64,000 nucleotides of DNA, taken from contig JACAXG010000131.1 of NCBI GenBank assembly GCA_018881555.1, forward strand, positions 186,001 through 250,000, written 5' to 3'. Within the stretch, counting starts at the first letter, position 1. Each line of letters begins with the position of its first letter. Made by a program: the position numbers and the translations under genes. Below, one piece after another: positions 12,201 to 22,004 of the stretch. Origin of the DNA: Amblyornis subalaris. Taxonomy: Eukaryota > Chordata > Aves > Passeriformes > Ptilonorhynchidae. Below the pieces are notes generated by a model, which saw nothing but the letters and a program-made list of their open reading frames with translations, was not told the DNA's origin and did not search any database.

Positions 12201-14196
12201 GTCTGTGCACACACTGTTGTCTCCTACAGCTATAACTCACTTTTGGGGAAGTGCATTTTTCCCTCTTCTTTCAGCTGTATTTTAACTACTGATGAGTTCA
12301 GTAAACATATTGGTATGTTTAATTTTTGTCTTTTGTCTCTTTTGTTTGAAGGCAAACTGGATGAAGTATATGAAGCTTTGGCCAACGCTCATCCCAACAT
12401 GACTGTATATAAAAAGGAGCAGATTCCAGACAGATTTCATTACAAACACAACATTAAAATTCAGCCCATCTTAGCAGTGGCTGATAAAGGATGGGAAATT
12501 GTACATAATAAATCTGATGGTTTTCTACGTAAGTATTCTGTCTTTATAATGTTTTGCTGTATCTTTCAAGGCAGGGACCTTACGTGGTACTTTCTCTCCT
12601 AGTATCAACCAGTATTCTTTTTCTTTTTTTTTTTTTTTGTAAGCCGAGAGGGAAAACTAAAATGTGTAGAATTTATAATTTTTTCCCCTGATGGGATGGG
12701 AAGCACCCTACTATTAGGGGAGGAGGATCTGAACTTACTGTTTCTTTGAACACTAAACTTACTGAGATAAGATCGATCACATGTTTTAATGGACTCATAC
12801 TTGAGGTCTTTCAGGATGTAGCAAACTGACAAGCACTTCCTGAGAGGTTAAAAAAGAAAGTTGTAACTGAATTTGTTGAGTAGAGGGTGAATAGTGTTGT
12901 TTTATCACGTGCTACTTATTTACTGGAGAAGCGTTGGAAATACAAGAACATTTTCTGAAAGTCCTCAGCTTGTGTGGGTGCTACGCTTGGAGTAATCTCA
13001 TTCTATTGCTACAAAGAGTCTTTGGATATTGTGTTACTGCACACCAGTGATTTTTGTTTGCCTTAGAGGAAAAACATGCATTCTAGGTGATTTGGAGGAA
13101 TAAAAAACCCAACACTTAAGTTGCTCACCTGGCAGTTTTGTTACCTAGGAGGGAAAATGCAGGTGTCATATGATCAGTTCTTAAGTTTCTTAATTGAGAA
13201 CCTTTTAAACTTTGCTGCTGGTTATGAACCTGAAGAGTGTTACTGGCAAGACTTAACAAGTTTTTCAACAGCTGCTGAGAGCAGCTTTTCATGCCTGTGT
13301 GTTTGACATGTTCTTAGTTTTTAGTGCCCCTGTCGGGAATAGGCACTGGAGACCCCCAGTGAGGTCTTTTTCCTTGCTGATGAGTCAATGGTGCACAAAA
13401 TTGGACAAAGTGTCTGCTTGGAGTCAAACACACAGTCTGTCTGTACATTTTTTTAAAAAAATATTCTCTAAGAGGTCTGGACCTGTTGCAAAGTTGGAGC
13501 TTTTCCTTGAGGAAAATCAAGGAACATTGGCTGTACATAACATTCCGTTGACAATGCTGTTACTGTCATGTGAGCTCACCTTTTTTTCCCTCTGTGTCAA
13601 ATAGTGCTCTCCGTTGTGGGTTTTTTTTAGGTATTTTCTCTTTGTAGTTCTGAGGCTTAGTATTTGCTAGGAGACATTTGTGCTGTCAATCAAAGCAATT
13701 CTTCTAAACCTCTGCAAGGATAACTGATGGCTGTGCCTTTTCTGCATTCTGCTAATTCTAGGAAAATGTTCAGTGCTTGTTTTGCAACTTCAGGATATTG
13801 ACCTTTATGTATCTTTTATTTCTAGTTGGTAATCATGGNTATGACAACATCATACCAGAAATGCATCCCATTTTTCTGGCAGTTGGGCCTGCTTTCAGAA
13901 AGAATGCCACCAAAGATTTCATGAATTCTACAGACTTGTACCCCTTACTGTGCCATCTGCTTGGTATCACCCCACTGCCCAACAATGGTTCCTTCAATGC
14001 TGTGAAGGATCTACTTGCTGAAGAAGTTCCTGGAGCCCTTAGAGCAGACACCTATTCCACCGTTGTAGGAGTCTTCCTGGGCAGCTTGCTTGTTTTGGTT
14101 TTTACTGCAGTTTTTGTTAAGCATTTTGTCCTTACCCAAGCAAATTCCATGCAAATCCCACACACTGAAGCTGCCCAGCCACTGCTGCAAGATTAA
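8472..14196 (+). CDS. ENPP5: ENPP5, ectonucleotide pyrophosphatase/phosphodiesterase family member 5 (3 coding exons)
   Basis: The spliced CDS joins 8472-9294, 12352-12528 and 13826-14196 (1371 nt, 456 aa). The product is a type I membrane ectoenzyme of the NPP/alkaline-phosphatase superfamily; mammalian ENPP5 is reported to cleave NAD. Visible parts are a signal peptide (about 1-21), the phosphodiesterase domain (about 28-395), a stalk, a transmembrane helix (about 411-433) and a short cytosolic tail ending QPLLQD. Active-site residues are complete: D34, nucleophile T70 in [11 protein letters not shown]189 and H193, D236-H237, and H337 in GNHGYD. N-glycosylation sequons are at N99, N156, N290, N327, N360, N367 and N387. 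I chose the ATG at 8472, not 8430, because it places the signal peptide at the N terminus. Two codons contain an N base (8904 and 13839; the latter is Gly whatever the base). [10 protein letters not shown] and FEDRVAK distinguish it from ENPP4. It is about 20 residues shorter than human ENPP5 as I recall it (477), the difference being in the stalk. Confidence 0.96.
9295..12351 (+). other. ENPP5: ENPP5 intron 2
   Basis: A phase-1 intron of about 3.06 kb from GTAGGA to 'tttgtttgaag'. No repeat or RNA gene is recognised in it. An open frame at 11242-11775 (177 codons, one N) has no family features and is treated as chance. A small inverted repeat (ctcctcct-ag-aggaggag) lies at 11025-11042. Confidence 0.9.
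12352..12528 (+). other. ENPP5: ENPP5 exon 3
   Basis: 177 nt, phase 1 in and phase 1 out. The acceptor is TTTGAAG|GCAAAC and the donor is TTCTAC|GTAAGT. It encodes the segment [16 protein letters not shown] through [15 protein letters not shown], the late phosphodiesterase-domain strand/loop region. The homologous ENPP4 exon is 171 nt with the same phases. Confidence 0.95.
12529..13825 (+). other. ENPP5: ENPP5 intron 3
   Basis: A phase-1 intron of about 1.3 kb, GTAAGT to 'tatcttttatttctag'. It contains T-runs (12618-12638) but no recognised element. Confidence 0.9.
13826..14196 (+). other. ENPP5: ENPP5 exon 4 (last coding exon)
   Basis: 371 coding nt from the acceptor TTTCTAG|TTGGTAATC to TAA at 14194-14196, with a second in-frame TAA directly after. 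It encodes the H337 metal ligand, the C-terminal phosphodiesterase region ([15 protein letters not shown]), the stalk, the transmembrane helix and the tail. Leu334 is formed across the junction (C|TT). Confidence 0.95.
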
Positions 14197-14249
14197 TAAC
14201 ACTTGGGATTATTTCCTGTTTGAGGCTTAACATAAGCCTATACAAAGAA

Positions 14250-14255
14250 AATAAA
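14250..14255 (+). terminator. ENPP5: Proximal ENPP5 poly(A) signal candidate
   Basis: AATAAA 54 bp after the stop codon, inside 'gaaaataaataatgg'. Use of this site would give a very short 3' UTR. A more distal site at 16966 is also plausible. Confidence 0.4.
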
Positions 14256-14882
14256 TAATGGAGGTGGGTCAGCATAAAAATGTGGAGTGAAAGGAAATGG
14301 ATGCTGATTCATTGGTACTCTGGGGTATGTACAGACCAGGTGTGCAGAGCAAGAGCATGTTCCTGTTTCACCCTACAGCCACTTCATCTTCCAGGGATTG
14401 AAGATATCCTAGGTAAACCTGGAAAGCTCTGTGTGTAGATCTGTAGTGACAATAGACCTCAAATACCTTATTATGGCTATTTTCAGAGAAATAACATCAA
14501 CTGAGGTGCACTTCACAGACTATTAAATGGTGAATTAATTTCCCACCCTTTTTTTTCTTGTATTCTTTGAGAGGTTTTTTGAGTCTCTTTGATTCTAACA
14601 AGTCACTGAATTGGACTAAAATTCTTTGGTTTTTTTTTCTTCTCCTCTGCCCAAGAAAGCTTTTGCATGGATCGCCATAACAGATAACTTGGAGGGCTAA
14701 ATCCTGGGGAAAAGAATATTATTATTCAGCTAGGTCATGCAGTGCTAAGTGTCTAAGTTGAGAGCTAGATATATTTCTTCAAACTACTGTGTTAACTGTA
14801 GTCCCAAAATACAAATCTAAGTGGTATTACCTTTAGCAATCAGCATTAAACTGCTTGATTCTTACTTTTTTTTTTAAATTTA

Positions 14883-14943
14883 TTTAGGTAAATATAGGTC
14901 TTTACCACTTTAGGTATGATTTTAGGTAAATATAGGTGTTTAC
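14883..14943 (+). repeat. Direct repeat, 38-bp period
   Basis: 'tttaggtaaatataggt' occurs at 14883-14899 and again at 14921-14937, each followed by a pyrimidine-rich 'tttac'. It is probably a local slippage duplication in ENPP5 downstream DNA. Confidence 0.7.
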
Positions 14944-16965
14944 TTTTTCTATTTCCTGTACACTGCACTAAATTTTCTAGGAGTTCCAGGCAGCTGGCAG
15001 GATAAAGACATGTACAAGCACCACATCTGTATATCCAAATGGAGTCTTTCCTATTTCTGTGAGACGAGGGGAGATGAATAAGTTAAGGAACAAGGGTGCT
15101 CAAGCTGGCTTCAGAGTGCTCTCAAGCTTGTCCCTGGATGTGCATCTGATCTGCTACTGGAGACTCTTAGTTATTGTGAGTTTGACTTGTGTCTTGTGCT
15201 TTATCTGCTGTGTCTGGGTGGACCTTGGAATGGGATGAGCAGGATTAGACACACAGTTTAAGGAGCAGCTATATAAATCGTAAGCCATATANGTTCTTAA
15301 ATCTGAAAAAGCACACTTTCATATTAAAAAAAAGGTGTAAGACTGGAGTTTGTTTTTCCAGAGGAAAGCCTGTGTCAGAGAAAAATATTAATTCTGAGTC
15401 AACAAAACTACATATTATTCTCATTCTTTTGTGTGTGGCAATAAATCTTATTGCTAGTGTAGTTGTGGGGTTTTTGGGAGCTCACTTAAATGGTAGGTGA
15501 GAAGCTGCTGACTAAGGTTTGTATGAAAAACATGTTCTGAAGTGAGAAAGTTGTGTATTGTCAGACTTTTCCCCTTCTCCCTGTGCGAGATGATAGTATT
15601 TCTCAGCACTTTGCTGCTGAGTACTATGCCTGAAGGAGAAAGAAACTTTCAAAATTCGTGCAGAAATACCAGACTGAGCATTTTTAAGTGCAATTTATGG
15701 CTGTATCCACAGCTCCCAGCAGAGGGCAAGGATGGGAACACCTCGGCTTTGGATCTGCTCTGCCAAACCAGTGGTGTGACTGACAGTCAGTACTGCAAGG
15801 AGAAGGTTGGAGTACAAAACTCATTTTGCTGGGCTAAATTCCAGACTTAATGAAAATGTGTTGGGTTCCTCCATCATAGCAGGGACAGTTGCTTAGCACC
15901 AAGCTGTCTTGCAGACAGATGTGGACATTTCCAGAGGCCACATCTGGGTGCAGCAAATGCTTGAGAGAGAAGGCAATGAAATAGTCCAACTTGAGGGATG
16001 TGTTGAATGATTAGCTGTAGTAGTAGCTTTAGGAAGGCAGGAAAAATGCAGGTCTGTTGGAGGACAGCCCTTAATTTGAGGGATATATATGAAATTCTCT
16101 GAACTCCATCTGACTCAGTGCTGTTACTGTGCTGTGAACTGCATTGTTTTCCTGCATTGCCATTTTCTTAAGAAAGCACTGAAGGAAAAGGTCTGTAAAG
16201 CTGATTCTTGGTGGAGCTGGCCATTAGCTGTGCCTGAAGTTGAATTTGCTGGCACAGGTAAAACTGAGTGAGTGCTGCAGGGGCTCAAAGTGAAACACAA
16301 CCGCAGTAACATGTTCACAGCAGTTTTCAGAGACTGGAGAAGTCTGAGCAGAAAACCTGAACCTCTGAGTTGTTACTAATCCCTTCCCTACCCACCTTCT
16401 GAAAAGTGGATGGCACACAGCAAACTGCTGCCTTGAGTCTATCTTTTCTTGCTTATTTGCAACTTCCAAATGAATTGTAGCACAAACTTAGTGTGTGTTT
16501 AAAGGAAGATCTACAGGCTTTGATAAGGCAATAACAGGGACAGTTGGAGAGGCCATAACCCTCACCTGTAGCTCCTGCAGTTGTGCACTTTGGAACATGC
16601 TGCTTTAGTAGGAATTATTCTTATTGCAGTCATTTCGTAGCAGTGATCGTGGCAGATGTAAAAATAACTGGGTTGTAATCTCTGAGCTTTTCCTTAAACC
16701 CCACTTTAATTGTGGCAAGTGTAGTTCTATCATCAGCCAAAGCGACCCTTGATTTTAAGGAGGGGGCAAAGTTTGTCAGTGTTGTTCAGTCATCTGGGAC
16801 TTTGACTTACCTGCCCAAACATGGAGCAAGGGAAGAGCAGTAGGTTTCCCCCCAACGAAGGGTTTAAGGAGAATAATACTCAGAATAGGCTGAGGACACA
16901 AACGTGAGAATTGTCAGTGTCATTGTTCTGTATTGCACTGTGAGGCCCTTCTTTGAGGAGGGTAA

Positions 16966-16971
16966 AATAAA
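16966..16971 (+). terminator. ENPP5: Distal ENPP5 poly(A) signal candidate
   Basis: AATAAA in a context 'gggtaaaataaaactttg' followed about 8 nt later by an A9 run. If used, the ENPP5 3' UTR would be about 2.8 kb. The A-run could instead mark internal priming in cDNA data. Confidence 0.3.
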
Positions 16972-17844
16972 ACTTTGTAAAAAAAAATGAAGGGAATCTT
17001 GTAGCATTTGGGTATTTCAGTTTAGGGTTAAACATTTCCTTTATTTTTAGGTGTATTTGCAGGTACCTCTGGGGTAGTTCCTTATTAGGACATTTGCCCA
17101 GCTGGTGTCAAACACTGTTTTAAGTTGCTGGGTGTGAGCTTAATGAAATTGAAAGCACAGATTGTGCCACTGGAGAAAAATAGCAGCTTTTTCTCTGATG
17201 TGACATTTTGTCAAGACATCTTTTTAGGTGGGGGGACGTGGGATTTGGTTTCTGTGTATATGATACTTTCTATGATGTACAAACAAGTTTATAGCAAAGT
17301 GAATTTGAGTACACTGTGTACTGCTTGTAACTTAAGCTTGGAAACCAAGAATGATGCATGATGAATTTCATTACTGACCTGTGGAGCATACAGATGTCAA
17401 ATGTTTTCTTTGTTTCTTCTTGTTTGGAAATGTTGAAGTTAAAATACATCTTTGCTATAGTCCTGTCAAGCATGGTGTGCTGGCTTCATTTAAAAACACT
17501 TCTGGAAAGCAAACTTGAACTGGGGGGAGATGACTGGGGGAGAATGGTCTCAACATGTATGCATCCCAAATATTCCTTGAACTCTGCATAGTGTATGCCT
17601 TTGTTAAAAATAACTGGAAGTGTGATAGAACTTAGGAATTTTGGGTCACAGTTCTTACATAACAGAGTTCTTGTTTCCCACCTTGCTGCCGTATATGGAA
17701 AAAAACAGCTACTGGTTACCAATAATGGGAATACAGTTTCTCTTATCAAAAAAGATCTTCCAGACTTTCTTGGTCAAGAGCTCCAGTAATGCTGNTACAA
17801 GAAATGCCATCTCAAAATAAAAAAAAAAAAAGGCAGGAAAATCA

Positions 17845-18035
17845 GATTCATGAAATTGTTTAGGTTGGAAAAGACTTCTAAGATCATCAAGTCCAACCAT
17901 TAACCCAGCACTGCCCAGCCTGTTGTAAGATGAAGGCTGTGCAAACTGACTTTTCATAAATCATAGAATGGACCTTAAAGATCATCTCATTTCAACCCCA
18001 CTGCCATGGGCAGGGACAGGGACACCTATCAGAAG
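17845..18035 (-). repeat. Two adjacent CR1 LINE 3'-tail fragments
   Basis: The first fragment (about 17845-17930) reads 'gattcatgaaattgtttag', 'gttggaaaagacttctaag', 'atcatcaagtccaacc'. The second (about 17957-18035) reads 'aaatcatagaatggacctt', 'ccatgggcagggacaggg'. Both are antisense and very short, separated by about 25 bp, and probably independent or broken insertions. Confidence 0.8.
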
Positions 18036-21000
18036 TGTGAAGAACACAATCCTGAGCTCTATGTGGAAAAAGGACAAATGTACAGTGGTCAGGTCCTGCT
18101 GTTTCACAAAATGGAAATTTAACAGGCTTACTCCNCAGTCTTCTTCCCTGCTTAAACAATGGCCATGGCTGTGTTGACCATACCTATGGCTGACAAACCT
18201 TTCATGGTTTGTTTGTCCTACAGTAAAGGTGATAAAAGCATTTATTAGATGGTAAACTACAAAAATTGTTGCAAGCACATGAAAATGGTAAATCCAACAG
18301 TGGTATCTGCCTTTCCATGATGAAATCCTAATCTGAATCCAATTANCAAATCTCCGTCACTGTTTTTTCAATAAACAATGCTACCATGCATGTTAGAGCA
18401 AACATCTCTCTCTGTGGTCTAATCCTTGGAGGTACACAATGTTGGTTTACTTTNATGGCAGTGTGTAGGCAGCAAGTTACTGAAACCACTGTTTCAGAGC
18501 TGTAGTCAGGGGAAATCAGCTCAATTCTGGAACTGTTTCCTCGATGCCAATGGCCAAAAAGCACAGAACCCCAGAGGGGTGGATGTTTTAGGGCTTCTGT
18601 ACCCATTGTGGGGAGTTCCTTTATGGAAGCAGTCAATGTAATGAAACATCAGCCTTCACTGCTGGGAAGTGGCACTAAATATCCCCTATTCCCTTCTAAA
18701 CTTCGAAGCCAGTTAAGTGTTAGGAACTTCTCCTGAATTAACATGCCCTGTATGACCATTGCTGACTTGTATCTATTTAGCAAGTTATTAAATGTTGCCA
18801 CAAACTATTGTCCCTTTATGGCAGCTTTGAAGAAGCAGAAGCCACAGCTTTGCTGTTCTTGTTCTGAATTGGCTGTTCAAGAGGAAATCAGCCACTGGCT
18901 TTCATGAGAAATATTTCACACAAACCCAAATGAGGCAGTGGAAATGTTTTGTCATGTTTAAGGCATTATTTAAAAACAAAAATCATCATTACATAAATAA
19001 ACTTTGTGTCTAAAGGATAGAAAGGTGTTTTTCGAGATTCTCTTGATTTGTACATGATCTCTATGAAACTGGATGTACAAGAGTTACTTTGAAACCCTTT
19101 GTGCCAGAAGAATACTCAGCACCCTTACGGACCATACCACATCTTTGGAAATGAAAATAATCAGCAATGCAACTGTAATACAGTTTATCTTATTTCTTAA
19201 CACTTAAATTTCCTGTTTAAAGCCTTCCCACTGTAGCACTGTGTCATCTCCGTGCTAAAGGGAGGAGGAATAGAGGGTGTTAGGGATTTCCATCAGATCC
19301 AGCCACTCGCTGGTTTCACAGCTCAGTTGCCTGTAGCAATTGTCATCAGAAGGGGCTGCCTAGAGCCAGGAGGAGAAATAAAATGCGTTTAGACCTTGAT
19401 TCTCCCATCTGTAACAACGTTCCTATTTCAGATCCAAGTGCTGCCATCGTGCTTCCGTCAGCATTTACATTTCTGGGACTAAAGTCTTGGTGGTAACTCT
19501 GCCACCTGCCTGGGAGGGGATGCACAGAGGAACTGAGAGCACATTGATGACACGCTGCGTGACAACTGCTTGGGGGAAGGGGGAGAACAGGGTGGAGAAA
19601 ATACTGTCCTAATCAGTTTAGGCTTCTAGAAAAAAACCCAAAACTCACAGGTAGAGGACAGTACAGTCTGCTCTTACTACGTCTGCCAGAAAGGTAAACT
19701 CAGTCAAGCCTTTCCAAACACAGATGATGCAAAGCATCTCCCAGTAATTCCACCCCCCTCTGAGGATCCCAGCCTGTATTAGCAGAATTACTAGAACCTA
19801 ACAAAACACTGTCCAACGTAGGAATTCAAGCATCCTCCCTTTTACAGCATAGCCAAGCCTGGGTTTTACCCTGCCAAACACTTCCTTTGTAGTTACTCAT
19901 TAACCTGACTTCTTGGTGCATGTAATTAATTAATTTAAATCTGGCAGGATAAGAAAGTGACTCTGTGTTCAGTCCAGCTATTGCTCTAAAGTATCAACAG
20001 GATAAAATCTTGTCAGTAACAGCACATTTTTCAAGGGGCCTGAGTCTCTTTCAAGTGCAGATTAATCCAGAGTAAAGCACTAGTAAGCAAAAATTAGTAG
20101 TTTAAGAAGAAAAAAGCAGAACTAATTAGGTTTTGAATGGTGTTTTTAATCAGTAAAACAGAATCCCTAGAGAGGAAGACACAAATAAGTAAAACTTCCA
20201 CGCATTTCTAAAGCTCGAGTTTATTTTTTAAAGTGGGCAAAGTGACCCTTCCCTCCCAAGTCCCTGCTCCCTCCCTGTTGGATCACTAGAAGGCAGTCTG
20301 TGGCCAACACCAAATTGCAATGAATTTGAAGTTGTGAAAGAGAAACCACATTACTACCAGGTACCTTTGTCACTCGAAATTATTTTTTAAAACCATCAAA
20401 CTTGTAGGAAAAGGACTTGGTACCTGTAGTTCTCTTTTTGGGTTAGCAATAACAATTTAACCTCACTTTCTCTCCTCACCCAAACATAAGGTACCATTTA
20501 AGACTTTCTAAATCAAATTATTTTTTTATGGCAAGTTGCTAGATGACCATTAACAAACAATCAAGAGTTTCAATTAAGAGAACTGTTAGCTCTGGTCTTC
20601 ATCAGAAATTTGCATCTGTATACCTATAGAGAATTTCTTTTTTGAAATAAGTTAACTTTTTCCTTTAAATTTCCAGGGTTTAAAATAAGAGTTTGGAATC
20701 CTTGCTTGATGGCTTGCACATCAAGCTTTCAATTTTTGCTTTTTAGCACAACAGCCTCCAAAAGACAGCTATCAGCTGGTACACAGGGCAGAACCACCTT
20801 TATCACAAAAACACCTTCAGCAGCATTTACTCCTGAGAAACTTTCCGCAGGGTTTGGGAGCAGTGATTTTACACCTAGAGCCCATGAAACTGGGTAATTC
20901 AAAGATTCTCAGATTAAACTGACTTTCTTGAGATAAGGCAGTAGTGCCACCCCAGCTGGAACTGTGGATCCAAGTCATCCACAGACACATGTCCAGAAAT

Positions 21001-21052
21001 GTCAGAGCCACCTGCCCAGGGTTGTAACTGCTGTAAGTGCTGAACCACATTG

Positions 21053-21058
21053 TTTATT
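21053..21058 (-). terminator. ENPP4: ENPP4 poly(A) signal candidate
   Basis: TTTATT on the + strand (AATAAA on the - strand), about 580 bp beyond the ENPP4 stop. It is the first canonical hexamer I see in the direction of ENPP4 transcription. Further hexamers exist, for example at 20220-20225. Confidence 0.35.
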
Positions 21059-21639
21059 GCTCAAAATAGAAGAGATATGCACTAATTCTTTCATCACTGA
21101 CTTCTATTTTCCTTCTCAGCAATTTCTTGTAATATTGCTGACTTAGGGTAGAAACAAAATCTTAGATCTTCTCTTTCCCCAAATTTAAGGGCAAACCAGA
21201 ACATATACTCCAAACAAAACTAACTCCTAACTCTCATAAAAAAGCTCTTCTTTCCAACGTTAAGTGCAAGAACACTAAAAGAAGTCAATCTTAATTTAAA
21301 TGTAATACAAAAAAGCAATTCTCATGTACAAATATTAAAATTCACTTAGTCTATCCTGGCTAGTCACACTCTGGAGTCCCATCCCGAAAGTGTTCAGAGG
21401 CTTGAATGAAAAACTAAGCATCCTTATTTTGTTAAGCATCTCTTCCAGTAAAAAGCCACCTATTCACTATTTTGTTATGAAAATATTTTTATAGGACACT
21501 AGTCACACAAGCCAGTCAGCAAGGTCTGGCTGTACAGTATTTTACACAGATAAAGTGCATCAGAGAATGCCATCCAGTGCAAATTGACATTGTTTTCCTG
21601 AACTCACAATTTAGCAAGCGAGGCTCGGCTCCCTGCACG

Positions 21640-22004
21640 CTATCCAATCAAAGGATCGTCGTCGTCACTTTGTAACTGGAGCCGGGCAAAGGGCCGGGAG
21701 GGAGCCACTCTGTTCTTGGAGATGATGATGATGCAGGTGAAAGTACTCAGGATCATGAAAGCCCCAATGACGATCCCAATGGCTTCTGGGAGGCTGATGC
21801 ACCACTGGTCAGCCAGCAGGCACTTGGAGTTGGCGAGAGTGCCGTTGTGGGGCCGCGGGGTGAGTCCCAGGACGTGGCACATCATGGGGTAGATGTCCAC
21901 GTTGTCCATGGTGCCGTGGCTGTATCCGCGCCGGAAGGCCGGACCGCGCGCGGCCAGGAACGGGTGCATGCTGGGCAGGGCGTTGTCATAGCCGTGGTCA
22001 CCCA
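21640..22004 (-). other. ENPP4: ENPP4 exon 4 (last coding exon)
   Basis: 365 coding nt. The acceptor on the - strand is cgctgcag|TGGGTGAC, phase 1 in. Met332 is formed across the junction (A|TG). It encodes GDHGYDN with the last metal histidine, [16 protein letters not shown], the transmembrane helix and the DDDDPLIG tail. It is GC-richer than the other exons. Confidence 0.95.

Larger units (their letters stand above)
14197..21639. other. Tail-to-tail ENPP5/ENPP4 intergenic region and 3' UTRs
   Basis: No coding exon is recognised. The two genes converge here, so both 3' UTRs lie within it. Apart from the short direct repeat at 14883 and two CR1 tail fragments at 17845-18035, it is unique DNA. 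The open frames (all about 100 codons or fewer) occur on both strands without family motifs. On the - strand the nearest canonical poly(A) hexamer downstream of the ENPP4 stop is at 21058-21053. Confidence 0.7.
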
